A stretch of DNA of 64,000 nucleotides, from NCBI RefSeq assembly GCF_019599275.1, contig NZ_JAHZTD010000002.1, positions 248,001-312,000 of the forward strand, read 5' to 3'. Source of the DNA: Hymenobacter sp. HSC-4F20 (GTDB lineage: Bacteria; Bacteroidota; Bacteroidia; Cytophagales; Hymenobacteraceae). Within the stretch, counting starts at the first letter, position 1. Each line of letters opens with the position of its first letter. The notes below the pieces were generated by a model. That model was given only the letters and a program-made list of their open reading frames with translations, had not been told where the DNA came from and searched no databases. Of this stretch, positions 25,006 to 33,930 are shown piece by piece. The position numbers and the translations under genes were made by a program.

Positions 25006-27762
25006 TTAGAACGACAGGTTCACGCGGCCGAAGTAGAAGGCCCCGCTGTAGCCGAACTGGTTGGAGCTGTAAGGGAAGCGGCCCCGGTTGGTAGCATCCA
25101 GGGTAGTGTAGTTCAGGCTCTGCTCGTTGTTGTTGGGGTCCTGGTAGAGGCGGTCCGGGTACACGTTGAACAGGTTGTTGGCCCCGATGCTCAGGCCTAC
25201 GTTCTTAATCACCTGGGCGCTAAGTACCAGGTCAGTTACCCATTTAGCCGAGAAGGTCTGGTCGATGTAGGAACGGTCGGGGTTGGCGTCCTTGGTCTGG
25301 ATTTCCCCGAAGCGCACGGTGCGCAGGTTGACACTGAAAATCTTGTAGCCGTAGTCGGCGCTCAGGTTGATTTTGCTGCGGGGCTGGCCGTTTTCGAGGC
25401 GGGCGCGCTGGGCGCGGTCGAAGAGGGTGTTTTGCAGGCTGGGGTTAGCATCAATAAACGCCGAGCTGTTGAAGCTTCGCACGGTGGTTTCGTTGAAGTT
25501 AGCCGCAGCCGTCAAAGTCAGGCGGCTTTCCGTGCCAAGTTGCAGACGCTCGTTAGCTACAATATCTACGCCGCGGGTGCGGGTGTTCACGGCGTTGGCG
25601 AAGAACTGAATGCCCTGCACCGGCAGCGTGCCCAGGATGGTATTCACAGCCGCATTGCCGCGGTTGAACTGGCTGCTAAGCACAATCCGGTCCTTGATGT
25701 CAATCTGGTAGGCGTCCACCGTCAGGGTAATCGTGCGGAGCACCCGCGCCGTGAGGCCCAGACTGTAGTTCTTCGATTTTTCCTGCTTTAAAGAGCCGAT
25801 GCCGAAAGCCCGGGTCAGGGGGTTGTCGTTGTTGGTGGTGAGCACCTCGCGCAGCTCCCCGCTGGTGAACTGGGTGCTGGAGTTGGTGAAGTAGCGCTGC
25901 TGCAGGGAGGGCGCCCGGAAGCCGTTACCCAGGTTACCGCGCACTGCCAAGTCGGGCAGGATGCTGTAGCGGGCGGCCAGCTTGCCGCTCACGTTATTGC
26001 CGAAATCAGAGTAGCGCTCGGCCCGGCCGGCCACGCTCACCAGCAGTTTTTCGGTGATGTCGCTTTCCAGGTCCAGGTAGCCGGCCACGTTGGTGCGGGT
26101 GCGGTTGGTGGCGTCGCGGGGGGTGTAGCCAGGGAAGCCCTGGGAGCCGAAGGCGGCGCGGGCGCTGGCCCCGTTCACGGTCACGGTGCGGGTGCCGGCC
26201 AGGTAGGAGCCTTCCTCCCCGGCTTCAATTTCAAACATATCGGTGCGAAACTCGCCCCCGAAGGCCACGTTCAGGGTGCTCAGGGCGGGCACGCTGGTAA
26301 ACTTGCGCGAGAAGCCCAGGTTCACGGTGTTCTGCTGAAAGGTGAGCGTGCCGGCGTAGAACTCGGTAGGGCTGGTGCGCTCGGGCAAGGAGGCGTTCAG
26401 CGTGTTCGTAACGTCGTAGCGCAGGCTGTTGCGGCCGTAGGTGTTGCTTAAATCGGCCGCAAAGCCCAGCACCGTACCGCGGATGCCCGTAATCAGGGAG
26501 GCATCATCCACGGTGCTGTTGATGAAGGGCAGGTAGCCGTTCGGGTAAATCGTCAGGTCGCTCTGGGTGGCCTGGTTGGGCAGGCGGTAGAGGGCCCCGG
26601 CCCGGCCGGTGCGGCGGGTGAGGCCGCCGGCCGCGTACACTTCCATATCGAGAGTCGGCGCCACCGTGTAGGCGGCATTCACGAAGCCCCCGTAAGTGCG
26701 CACGTCGGAGCTGCCTACCCGAATGTTGCGGCGGTTGAAGCCACGCTCGGCCACCAGGGCGTCGTCCTGAGCTTTCAGGTCGCGCTTCTGCTGGTCAGAG
26801 AGGCCGCTAGGGTAGGTACCGCCGCTACCCAGGTAAATCAATGGGGCCGTGTCGGGGCGGCTGCGGTCCACGAAAGAGCGGTTGCTGAATTGCCCGCTCA
26901 CGTTCACAAAGCCCCGGCGCCCCAGCCCGAAGCCGGCGTTGGCATCGGCCTGCACCAGTTCCCCGTCGCCTTCCACCGTCTGGCCTATGGTGCTGCTGGC
27001 AAATACGCCGGTGGTGTCGTCCTTGAGCTGAATGTTGATAACACCAGCAATGGCATCGGAGCCGTACTGGGCCGCCGCGCCCTCGCGCAGCACCTCTATG
27101 CGCTTGATGGCCGCCGGGGGAATCACGTTCATGTCGGTACCCACCGAGCCGCGGCCGGGCGTGCCGTTGATGTTCACCAGGGCCGAGGTGTGGCGGCGCT
27201 TGCCGTTCACCAGCACCAGCACTTGGTCGGGGCCCAGGCCGCGTAGGGTAGCCGGGTCCACGAAGTCAGTACCATCGGTTACGGTTTGGCGGCTGCTTTG
27301 GAAGGACGGGGCAATGTAGGTCAGAATCTGGGTGACGTCAGTCTGGGCATAGGCCTTGATTTCGCGGGCCGAAATAACATCGACGGGAGAAGTGGTCAGG
27401 ATGTTGGAACGGCCCTCCGTAGCCCGGGAGCCGGTTACTACCACTTCGTTTAGGGCCGTTTCGTTGTCCTGCAAGCGCACATCCAAGCTGGTGCGGCCGC
27501 TGAGGGGTAGCTGCTGGGTAGTGGCCCCAATGGCCGAAAACACCAGGGTAGCAGTGGGCGCCACCTCCAGGCGGTAGCGGCCGTCGGCGTCGGTGCTGGT
27601 GCCGTTGGTGGTGCCGCGCTCTAGCACCGTTACGCCGGGCTGGCCCTGGCCGGCCGCGTTGGTCACGCGCCCCGACACGCTAATATTCTGGGCCACGGCG
27701 GCGAAGCTCGTCAGCGACAATGCCGTTACCAGCCCCAGACGATTGGAGAATAGATGGTTCAT
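25006..27762 (-). CDS. TonB-dependent outer-membrane receptor
   Basis: A protein of 918 residues. The signal peptide covers about 1-24, followed by a carboxypeptidase-regulatory-like/CNA-B domain at about 27-100 (ISVSGRVTNAAGQGQPGVTV, TSTDADGRYRLEV), a TonB-box-like region (ALNEVVVTGSRA), a plug domain at about 120-235 (SPVDVISAREIKAY, LRGLGPDQVLVLVNGKRRH, IEVLREGAAAQYGSDAIAGVINI) and a 22-strand-type barrel ending in the aromatic C-terminus RVNLSF. It imports a substrate across the outer membrane with energy from TonB/ExbBD. No SusD partner is adjacent, so it is less likely to be a Sus-type glycan importer. Substrate unknown; the plug resembles those of iron-complex or vitamin receptors in general form. 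Confidence 0.92.
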   Translation of the reverse strand: MNHLFSNRLGLVTALSLTSFAAVAQNISVSGRVTNAAGQGQPGVTVLERGTTNGTSTDADGRYRLEVAPTATLVFSAIGATTQQLPLSGRTSLDVRLQDNETALNEVVVTGSRATEGRSNILTTSPVDVISAREIKAYAQTDVTQILTYIAPSFQSSRQTVTDGTDFVDPATLRGLGPDQVLVLVNGKRRHTSALVNINGTPGRGSVGTDMNVIPPAAIKRIEVLREGAAAQYGSDAIAGVINIQLKDDTTGVFASSTIGQTVEGDGELVQADANAGFGLGRRGFVNVSGQFSNRSFVDRSRPDTAPLIYLGSGGTYPSGLSDQQKRDLKAQDDALVAERGFNRRNIRVGSSDVRTYGGFVNAAYTVAPTLDMEVYAAGGLTRRTGRAGALYRLPNQATQSDLTIYPNGYLPFINSTVDDASLITGIRGTVLGFAADLSNTYGRNSLRYDVTNTLNASLPERTSPTEFYAGTLTFQQNTVNLGFSRKFTSVPALSTLNVAFGGEFRTDMFEIEAGEEGSYLAGTRTVTVNGASARAAFGSQGFPGYTPRDATNRTRTNVAGYLDLESDITEKLLVSVAGRAERYSDFGNNVSGKLAARYSILPDLAVRGNLGNGFRAPSLQQRYFTNSSTQFTSGELREVLTTNNDNPLTRAFGIGSLKQEKSKNYSLGLTARVLRTITLTVDAYQIDIKDRIVLSSQFNRGNAAVNTILGTLPVQGIQFFANAVNTRTRGVDIVANERLQLGTESRLTLTAAANFNETTVRSFNSSAFIDANPSLQNTLFDRAQRARLENGQPRSKINLSADYGYKIFSVNLRTVRFGEIQTKDANPDRSYIDQTFSAKWVTDLVLSAQVIKNVGLSIGANNLFNVYPDRLYQDPNNNEQSLNYTTLDATNRGRFPYSSNQFGYSGAFYFGRVNLSF

Positions 27763-28274
27763 ACAAAAAAGAAAAAAGAGACAACCACAGGCTCGCCCCG
27801 GCGCTGGCTACGCGGGCCGCCGGACGAAATCAATTCAACAGCAACAACTACAGCGCTTACGCCTCCTCTGCCCGCCGCTACTGGCAGCAAAAAGAAACAA
27901 GCCTAACTAGAAACTTCAGGGGGGCTTTTCTGCCCAATACGCAACTCCCGGCCGGGTAGCCGGTAGCGTTCAGCTACAAGAATGTACCTTGAAAGGGTAG
28001 CAAAAAATGCTGGCTACCACGGCAGTACCCCCGCACGTACTCAGCAACAGCAACAACACCCTACCCCGGCGGCCACCGACAGGGCCACGGACAAGGCTGG
28101 GGAAAGGGAAAAGCGGGCAGTCAACCGGCTTTCCACTAGAGCGGCTGAGGAGTAATGTTTCACGCGGCAAAAGTAAAGCAGAGTTCCGTATCCGCCGGGC
28201 GGAGGTCGGAACCCTGCTACAACTTCGCCCCGCGCCGTTTGTTTCAGCGGGATGCCAGAATGTTTGGGAGAGGC
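27763..28274. other. Intergenic region upstream of the TonB-dependent receptor
   Basis: About 510 bases. The proximal part presumably carries the receptor promoter and leader. Open frames here on both strands are Arg/Pro-rich and look like shadows. I looked for a B12-type or other riboswitch and saw no convincing conserved core. Confidence 0.4.
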
Positions 28275-29273
28275 TTACGGGCGGCCGCTCAGGTAGGCGT
28301 GCCACCACCGCTCCGGCAAGGGCCCGGCAGCTACCTCCACCCGCTGGCCGGGCGCGGGCAACAGCAGCGGTACGTCTGGCCCGGCCGCGGCCACCAGCCG
28401 GTCGGCGGGCTCGTGCCAGCTGTGGAAGGCCAGGTTGAACGTAGCCCAGTGCAGGGGCAGCAGCGCCCCGCCGCCCAGAGCCCGGTGCGCGGCCAAGGCG
28501 TGGTCGGGCCCCATGTGGATTTCGGCCCACTGCTCGTCGTAGGCCCCAATTTCCAGCATCACTAGGTCGAAGGGACCGTAGGCCGCGCCAATTTCGCGGA
28601 ATCCACTTTCAAACGGCCCCGAGTCGCCACCGAAAAAGGCGCGGTGCCGGGGACCCAGCAGGCACCAGGAGGCCCACAGGGTGTTGTCGCGCAACAGGCC
28701 GCGGCCGGTGAAGTGACGGGCCGGCGTGGCCGCCAGCGTGTGCGTCTCCCCTACCCGAATTTCCTGCCACCAGTCCAGCTCATGAATCTGGGAGGCGGGC
28801 ACGCCCCAGCGGCGCAGGTGGCCGCCTACCCCCAAGGGGCAATAGAACGGCACGCCCGTGGGCGCCAGCGACCGGATAGCGTCTTTGTCGAGGTGGTCGT
28901 AATGGTCGTGCGACAGGATAACACCGTCTAGCTTCGGCAGCTCCGCCAGGGGTAGCGGCGCGGCGAAAAAGCGCTTAGGCCCCAGGGCTACCGGCGAGGC
29001 CCGCAGCCGCCATACTGGGTCGGTCAGGAACCGTTTGCCATCAATTTCTACTAGAGTAGTAGAATGGCCAAACCACGTTACGCGCAGCGCCTCAGCTGGT
29101 ACGGGCGCGGCCAGCGCGGCGGCATCGGCGCGGAAAGGCCCGAGCGGGCGGCGGGGCTGCCGCTCTTCCTTACCCGTGAGCCAGCGGCGGAGCATAGGTC
29201 CGTAGTTGGCGCCTACGCTGGTAGGAAGGGTATTCAGGTATTTTTTGCCGGTAAAGCGGGAAGGAGTTTTCAT
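28275..29273 (-). CDS. MBL-fold hydrolase (NAPE-PLD/UlaG-like)
   Basis: A protein of 332 residues with the metallo-beta-lactamase fold. The zinc motif H-x-H-x-D-H is in LSHDHYDHLD at about residues 122-131, with later ligands in TPARHFTGRG, FFGGDSGPFESGF and LPLHWATFNLAFH. The N-terminal region (FTGKKYLNTLPTSV and VTWFGHSTTLVEI) matches the group that includes N-acyl-phosphatidylethanolamine phospholipase D and L-ascorbate-6-phosphate lactonase-like proteins. The substrate cannot be inferred. No signal peptide, so cytoplasmic. It lies upstream of a GDSL lipoprotein on the same strand. Confidence 0.9.
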   Translation of the reverse strand: MKTPSRFTGKKYLNTLPTSVGANYGPMLRRWLTGKEERQPRRPLGPFRADAAALAAPVPAEALRVTWFGHSTTLVEIDGKRFLTDPVWRLRASPVALGPKRFFAAPLPLAELPKLDGVILSHDHYDHLDKDAIRSLAPTGVPFYCPLGVGGHLRRWGVPASQIHELDWWQEIRVGETHTLAATPARHFTGRGLLRDNTLWASWCLLGPRHRAFFGGDSGPFESGFREIGAAYGPFDLVMLEIGAYDEQWAEIHMGPDHALAAHRALGGGALLPLHWATFNLAFHSWHEPADRLVAAAGPDVPLLLPAPGQRVEVAAGPLPERWWHAYLSGRP

Positions 29274-29347
29274 CAGATCAGGAAATAACTACCGAAGAGC
29301 AGTTGCTTCCGATGACGCACAGCTGCCCGGTTTACTTTCCCGCGGGC

Positions 29348-30061
29348 TTATTTTGCCAGCAGCTGCCGCACCACGGGCAGCGTACGGGTGGCCCACTGCT
29401 GCATCTGCCGGCCCGAATAATGCAGCCCGTCGGAAGCAAACTGGGTGGCGTCGCCGCTGGCCGCGCGGGTCAGGTCGGTTATTTCCACGAAGGCAATGCC
29501 AGCCCGCAGGCACTCGTCGCGGGCTACGCCGTTGAACTGGTCGATTTCCCGGGCAATCTGGGCCGGGTTGGAGCTGCGCCCCGTCGGCGACTGGCCCCAG
29601 TCTGGAATCGACAGCACTACTACCCGCCCGGCCCGGCCGCCGGCCAGCCGCACGGCTGTTTGCAGCAACTCCCGAAATTCGGTGCGGTAGCCAGGCAGCG
29701 GTAGGCCCTGGTACTGATTGTTGACGCCAATGAGCAGAGAAACCAGCCCGTAGGTGGCGGGCGGGTTGGCCGCCCGGATGGCGCGCAGCAGGTCGGCGGT
29801 GGTCCAGCCGGTTTGGGCAATAACAGCAGGGGTAGTCAGTACCTCAGCTCGGCCCAACTGGGCTAGCTGCACGCACCAGCGGTCCGCCTCGGGCACGCTC
29901 TGCCCGATGGTGTAGGAGTCGCCCAGGGCTAGGTAGCGCACCGAGCCGGGCGGGGCCGCGGGGGTAGGCGCGGGGGGCGCGGCCGCACGGGGCGCCGGCT
30001 CGGAAGCAGGCTGGGTGCAGCCGAAGTACAGGAAAAAACTCAGCAGTAGTAAGAGGCGCAT
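29348..30061 (-). CDS. SGNH/GDSL-hydrolase lipoprotein
   Basis: A protein of 237 residues. The start at 30061 was chosen because it gives a lipoprotein signal (MRLLLLLSFFLYFGC, Cys15) and the upstream 71 in-frame codons read as noncoding. A Pro/Ala linker follows, then the SGNH block I motif YLALGDSYTIG (catalytic Ser in GDSY), the SLLIGVNNQYQG block III Asn region, and a C-terminal block V D-x-x-H in ASDGLHYSG. Predicted lipid-anchored esterase or lipase in the periplasm or outer membrane. Substrate unknown. Confidence 0.88.
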   Translation of the reverse strand: MRLLLLLSFFLYFGCTQPASEPAPRAAAPPAPTPAAPPGSVRYLALGDSYTIGQSVPEADRWCVQLAQLGRAEVLTTPAVIAQTGWTTADLLRAIRAANPPATYGLVSLLIGVNNQYQGLPLPGYRTEFRELLQTAVRLAGGRAGRVVVLSIPDWGQSPTGRSSNPAQIAREIDQFNGVARDECLRAGIAFVEITDLTRAASGDATQFASDGLHYSGRQMQQWATRTLPVVRQLLAK

Positions 30062-30133
30062 AGCATCGGCGGTTGGCTTGCATGTACGCCGCCCGGAGCC
30101 CGCCAGATTGTTGCTTCCCCCGCCGGCCAAGTA

Positions 30134-30165
30134 AAAGCCAGCTCCCGGGGCAGGGAGCTGGCTTT
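30134..30165. terminator. Terminator after the cystathionine gamma-synthase gene
   Basis: A 13-bp perfect stem (30134-30146 with 30153-30165) with a 6-nt loop and TTT ends. On the minus strand it closes the gene ending at 30225. Confidence 0.8.
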
Positions 30166-30224
30166 CAGCGGTAGTTAACGGCCCAGAATTTTCGCTCGTG
30201 CCGCCAGGAGTTAGGGCATTTTTG

Positions 30225-31364
30225 CTACCCAATGGCCTGCTGCAAGTCCTCCAGCAGGTCGTCGGCGTCTTCAATGCCCACGCTGAGGCGAATCAGCGAG
30301 TCGGAGAGGCCGGCTTTGCGACGCTCCTCGGCGGGAATGCTGGCGTGTGTCATGGTGGCGGGGTGGCCCGAGAGGCTTTCTACGCCGCCCAGGCTTTCGG
30401 CCAGGGAAAACAGCTGGAATTTCTCCAGGGTAGCCACGGCATCCTCCTGCCGGTCGCCCTTGAGCACAAAGGAAATCATGCCCCCGAAGTCGCGCATTTG
30501 CTTAGCCGCCACGGCGTGGTTGGGATGGTCCTCGAAGCCGGGCCAGTACACTTTCTCCACCTTGGGGTGGGCCTTAAGGAACTCGGCTACTTTGCGGCCA
30601 TTCTCGCAGTGACGCTGCATGCGCACGTGCAGAGTTTTGAGGCCGCGCAGCACCAGAAAGCAGTCCTGGGGGCCGGGCGTGCCGCCGCAGGCGTTCTGGT
30701 AGAAGCTCAGGCGCTGGTGCAGCTCGTCATCATTCACAATCACGGCGCCCATCACCGTATCGGAGTGGCCGGCCATGTACTTGGTCAGGGAGTACATCAC
30801 CATGTCGGCGCCCAGCTCCAGCGGGGTTTGCAGGTAGGGCGTGGAGAAGGTGTTATCGACCACCAGCAGGGCGCCGGCTTTCTTGGCTACGGCCGAAGCG
30901 GCGGCAATGTCGATGACGTTGAGCAGGGGGTTGGTGGGCGTTTCTACCCAAATCAGCTTGGTGCGCTCGGTCACGGCGGCTTCCACGGCCGTCATGTCGT
31001 GCATGGGCACGAAGTGAAACTTGATGCCGTAGTTCTGATACACCTTCGTGAACAGGCGGTAGGAGCCGCCGTACAGGTCGTTGGTGCTGATGACCTCGTC
31101 GCCGGGTTGCAGCAGCTTCACAATGCAGTCGATGGCCGCCATACCGGTAGCGAAGGCCAGGCCGTGCTTGCCGTTATCGAGGGCCGCCAGCGCGTCCTGG
31201 AGCTGGGAGCGGGTAGGGTTGTGGGTGCGCGAGTACTCGAAGCCTTTGTGGTCGCCGGGCGAGCGTTGCACGTAGGTCGAGGTCTGGTAAATCGGCGTCA
31301 TGATGGCCCCGGTGGTGGGGTCGGGGTGCACGCCGGCGTGAATGGCTTTGGTTCCGAATTTCAT
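30225..31364 (-). CDS. Cystathionine gamma-synthase / gamma-lyase family PLP enzyme
   Basis: A protein of 379 residues, normal for the Cys/Met-metabolism PLP family. Seen motifs: FEYSRTHNPTRSQLQ, GLAFATGMAAID, VWETP-type VETPTNPLLNVIDI, LLVVDNTFSTPYLQTP, and the PLP lysine in MYSLTKYMAGHSD. C-terminal LAESLGGVESLSGHPATMTH is typical of the family. It forms or cleaves cystathionine or a related thioether in transsulfuration or methionine synthesis. Sequence alone does not separate gamma-synthase, gamma-lyase and O-acetylhomoserine-type activities here, so I give no symbol. Confidence 0.92.
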   Translation of the reverse strand: MKFGTKAIHAGVHPDPTTGAIMTPIYQTSTYVQRSPGDHKGFEYSRTHNPTRSQLQDALAALDNGKHGLAFATGMAAIDCIVKLLQPGDEVISTNDLYGGSYRLFTKVYQNYGIKFHFVPMHDMTAVEAAVTERTKLIWVETPTNPLLNVIDIAAASAVAKKAGALLVVDNTFSTPYLQTPLELGADMVMYSLTKYMAGHSDTVMGAVIVNDDELHQRLSFYQNACGGTPGPQDCFLVLRGLKTLHVRMQRHCENGRKVAEFLKAHPKVEKVYWPGFEDHPNHAVAAKQMRDFGGMISFVLKGDRQEDAVATLEKFQLFSLAESLGGVESLSGHPATMTHASIPAEERRKAGLSDSLIRLSVGIEDADDLLEDLQQAIG

Positions 31365-31570
31365 GCGGTGGGGACTGGTGAACTACTAGTCAAAGGAAGT
31401 GTGGGCAAAGGTAACCAGCTACCGGCAGCTTTATCTGGTTCAGCGCCGGGCCCAGAGAAAGGGCCAGTGGGCATAAAAATTCGCTTTCTTCCAATTTGTT
31501 TCGTGCGCAGCCCGGCAGTAGCGGCGTATCTTGTCCGCAAAATCTTATTCACACCTATTCAGTATACCGC

Positions 31571-32455
31571 TTGAAAAAACTTCTACTCCTGGCCGCCCTG
31601 GCCCTAACGCCGCTGGCCAGTTCGGCCGCCCCTACCCCTACCGATTCCGTGGACCGCTACCAGCAGTACGCCGATTCGGTGCACGCTACCCTGCACTACC
31701 AGACGGGCCGGGTGGTACTGCCCGAGGGCAAAGGCATCCTGCACGTGCCGGCTGGCTTCCGCTACCTTGATATGGTGCAGAGCCGCTACGTACTGACCAC
31801 GCTCTGGGACAACCCCGATGGCGAGTCGCTGGGCATGCTGTTTCCGGCCGCCAAAGGCCCGCTCGACGAGGATGGCTGGGCCTTTTCCCTGGAGTACGAG
31901 CCCCTGGGCTACGTGCAGGATGGTGATGCCGCCGACATCGACTACGACGCCCTGCTCAAGGAAATGCAGGAAGACACGGAGGCCGCCAACGACGAGCGGG
32001 AGCAGGCCGGCTTCGGGCGGGTACTACTCATCGGGTGGGCCGCCAAACCCTTCTACGACCCCAAGCTGAACGTACTGCACTGGGCCAAGGAACTGCGCTT
32101 CAGCGGCACTTCCGCCCCTACCCTCAACTACAACGTGCGCTTGCTCGGCCGCAAGGGCGTGTTAAACCTGAACGCCATCGGGGGCCTGGAGCAACTACCG
32201 GAAGTGCGCGCCTCCATTCCGGCCGTCATCAAGAGCGTAGAATTCCCGAAAGGCCTGCAGTACGCCGACTTTGACCCGAAGCTGGATGAGGTAGCCGCTT
32301 ACGGCATTGGGGGACTGGTAGCCGGCAAGGTGCTGGCCAAGGCCGGGGCTTTCGCACTGGTAGCCAAGTTCTGGAAGGTACTGGTGGCGCTGCTGGCCGC
32401 GGCCGGAACAGCCATCCGGCGCTTCTTCGGGGGCAAAGCTACTTCCGACGAGTAA
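31571..32455 (+). CDS. DUF2167-like membrane protein
   Basis: A protein of about 294 residues. A TTG start at 31571 gives MKKLLLLAALALTPLASS, a clear signal peptide; the ATG at 31496 would place 25 unlikely residues before it. The body (QYADSVHATLHYQTGRVVLP, GFRYLDMVQSRYVLTTLWDNP, GWAFSLEYEPLGYVQDGDA, IGWAAKPFYDPKLNVLHWAKEL) matches the DUF2167 pattern. A hydrophobic C-terminal helix lies at about 235-275 (YGIGGLVAGKVLAKAGAFAL, VLVALLAAAGTAIRR). Predicted inner-membrane protein with a large periplasmic part. Function unknown. Confidence 0.82.
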   Translation: MKKLLLLAALALTPLASSAAPTPTDSVDRYQQYADSVHATLHYQTGRVVLPEGKGILHVPAGFRYLDMVQSRYVLTTLWDNPDGESLGMLFPAAKGPLDEDGWAFSLEYEPLGYVQDGDAADIDYDALLKEMQEDTEAANDEREQAGFGRVLLIGWAAKPFYDPKLNVLHWAKELRFSGTSAPTLNYNVRLLGRKGVLNLNAIGGLEQLPEVRASIPAVIKSVEFPKGLQYADFDPKLDEVAAYGIGGLVAGKVLAKAGAFALVAKFWKVLVALLAAAGTAIRRFFGGKATSDE

Positions 32456-32570
32456 CCCGGTTACCCCACGGACGTATGGCTACGGTTCAGCACGTAGCCT
32501 TCGGGGCCGTTCTTACGTTCTTACCTTCGGGCCGGCCGCACAAGTGCCGGCCCGTTTGTTTTTGCAGCCT

Positions 32571-33296
32571 ATGGCCTTCCTCAAAGAGCTTCTTCACCAG
32601 AATACCTCCACGCTGGTTTCCCTATTTCTGCTGGCGGTGCTACCCCTCGTCGGCGACAGTATCCTGGCCTGGGGTCTGCACGAAAACGCGGAGTGGCTGC
32701 GGCACCCCTCGGCCCTGCAGATGCTGCTGTACTTTGTGGTGGTGGCGTTTACCATGACGTTTGCCCTCACCCACACCACGGTGGTTGTGCTGGTTACGGC
32801 GTTCTACTTTGGCTGGCCTGGCTTTGTGGGCATGCTCCTGACGTACATCTTGGCCGCCCTATTTGGGCATATGCTGGCTACCTCCCTGGACCAGGGTAAG
32901 CTTACCCGGCTGCTGGAGAAATTCCCGAAGGCTCACGCCATTATGCACGAGTTACGGGCCGACAGCTGGCGGCTGGTGCTGCTCACGCGCCTCTCGCCGG
33001 TGCTGCCTTTTGCCCTCATCACGTTTATTCTGGCCGTGATGGGCGTGCCGCGGCGGGAGTTTCTCACGGCTTCGGTAGTAGGCATGTTGCCCCGTACCCT
33101 GTTTTTCTACTGGCTCGGCACCAAAGCCCAAGACGTGCTCCTGCTCATCCAAGACCCTGACACGGGCACAGCTGGTAAGGTGCTGGTAGCGGTGCTGGTG
33201 GCGGTGTCGTTGTTCGGGCTATACTTTCTGTTTACCCGCGCTTTGAAGCGCTCCTTGGAACGCGGCGCAAAAAAAGAGCAAAAAAATTTCAGCTGA
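32571..33296 (+). CDS. VTT-domain (TVP38/TMEM64-like) membrane protein
   Basis: A protein of 241 residues with about six membrane segments. The VTT/SNARE-associated core is seen at about 70-190: TAFYFGWPGFVGMLLTYILA, ELRADSWRLVLLTRLSPVLPFALI (with the conserved R-x-S-P), and PRREFLTASVVGMLPRTLFF. The family includes DedA/YdjX-type proteins linked to lipid flipping and membrane homeostasis. The start at 32571 (MAFLKELLHQN) was chosen over an in-frame ATG at 32544. It is the last chromosomal gene before tRNA-Arg. Confidence 0.88.
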   Translation: MAFLKELLHQNTSTLVSLFLLAVLPLVGDSILAWGLHENAEWLRHPSALQMLLYFVVVAFTMTFALTHTTVVVLVTAFYFGWPGFVGMLLTYILAALFGHMLATSLDQGKLTRLLEKFPKAHAIMHELRADSWRLVLLTRLSPVLPFALITFILAVMGVPRREFLTASVVGMLPRTLFFYWLGTKAQDVLLLIQDPDTGTAGKVLVAVLVAVSLFGLYFLFTRALKRSLERGAKKEQKNFS

Positions 33297-33353
33297 ATTT
33301 CAGCATCTTGCAGTCTTTCCCCGGGTTTTTCAGCACGAATTTCACTTGCTAGC

Positions 33354-33385
33354 TTGCAGGTCCGGAAATTTACCCCCTATCTTTG
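33354..33385 (+). promoter_or_regulatory. tRNA-Arg promoter
   Basis: TTG at 33354-33356, a 21-nt spacer and TATCTTTG at 33378-33385, an exact fit to the Bacteroidota promoter form. It lies 43 bases before the tRNA. Confidence 0.8.
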
Positions 33386-33427
33386 CACAACCAAAACGGA
33401 GGAACGCTCCCGAAACGGTAACAAAAT

Positions 33428-33501
33428 GGTTGCGTAGCTCAATTGGATAGAGCATCTGACTACGAATCAGAAGGTTTGGGGTTCGACTCCCTACGTGACC
33501 A
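33428..33501 (+). tRNA. tRNA-Arg(ACG)
   Basis: A 74-nt cloverleaf: acceptor 33428-33434 paired with 33494-33500 (two G-U), D arm with GCTCAATTGGATAGAGC, anticodon stem TCTGA/TCAGA around loop CTACGAA (anticodon ACG), T loop TTCGACT. Discriminator A at 33501; CCA not encoded. ACG is the wobble-modified Arg anticodon decoding CGN. It sits at the chromosome side of the prophage and is the probable attachment gene. Confidence 0.95.
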
Positions 33502-33513
33502 CAACAACCAGCA

Positions 33514-33546
33514 AAAACCCCGATTCTGCTACAGAATCGGGGTTTT
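33514..33546 (+). terminator. tRNA-Arg terminator
   Basis: A 15-bp perfect stem (33514-33528 with 33532-33546) with a 3-nt loop and a T-rich end (TTTTGTTTTTT). Confidence 0.88.
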
Positions 33547-33610
33547 GTTTTTTCAGTGTGTGACGTGGTGTGTGATACGACGTCAACAACCTCCTTCCTA
33601 CCCTATTGTC

Positions 33611-33790
33611 ATGACTGAAAAACTCCGCTACATCGGGCCGAACTCGGTAGAGTATCGAACGGGTGAGGTGTACCAGCTGCTCATCTCGCTTCACCAGTGC
33701 CAATACTGGATCCGTCAAGAAGGTAAGATCGGAACACCCTATCAAACGCTGGCCCAGCTGTTGCGGGAATGGGAGCCAGTAGAGAAGTAA
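33611..33790 (+). CDS. Small protein of unknown function at the prophage edge
   Basis: A protein of 59 residues (MTEKLRYIGPNSVEYRTGEV, later YQLLISLHQCQYWIRQEG). The start at 33611 follows the tRNA terminator; earlier in-frame codons would run through the tRNA. Composition is protein-like with several aromatic residues and a predicted beta-helix mix. It is one of the few plus-strand genes of the element and is followed by its own terminator. Family not recognised. Confidence 0.55.
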   Translation: MTEKLRYIGPNSVEYRTGEVYQLLISLHQCQYWIRQEGKIGTPYQTLAQLLREWEPVEK

Positions 33791-33817
33791 AAAGCCCTGG
33801 CTCACGTCAGGGCTTTT
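33790..33817. terminator. Terminator at the prophage edge
   Basis: A 10-bp stem (33790-33799 with 33808-33817), A4/T4 ends. It ends the 59-residue plus-strand gene and faces the small minus-strand gene. Confidence 0.8.
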
Positions 33818-33823
33818 CTCTCA

Positions 33824-33928
33824 CTAATAGGTCAGCAGCCAGAGCACGGCGCGGTAGAGGCCGTAGCCGAGGCCGGCCAGGGTTGCCAGGACCAGGCCGG
33901 CGCGGATGTGGTCGGAGTGGCGGGGCAT
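33824..33928 (-). CDS. 34-residue single-helix membrane peptide
   Basis: An ATG at 33928 opens a 34-residue frame (MPRHSDHIRAGLVLATLAGL, then a Tyr/Leu-rich helix ending in WLLTY). It has a basic N-terminus and one predicted membrane helix. It ends 7 bases before a terminator and starts 3 bases downstream of the next gene's stop, which fits the tight packing of the minus-strand phage genes. Function unknown. Confidence 0.4.
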   Translation of the reverse strand: MPRHSDHIRAGLVLATLAGLGYGLYRAVLWLLTY

Positions 33929-33930
33929 GG

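Noticed and set aside
27763..28274. Possible riboswitch upstream of the TonB-dependent receptor
   Set aside because: No B12-box or other conserved core could be identified by eye.
30198..31574. 458-codon plus-strand frame opposite the cystathionine gamma-synthase-type gene
   Set aside because: Antisense to a conserved PLP enzyme and rich in Gly, Val and His as expected of a shadow.
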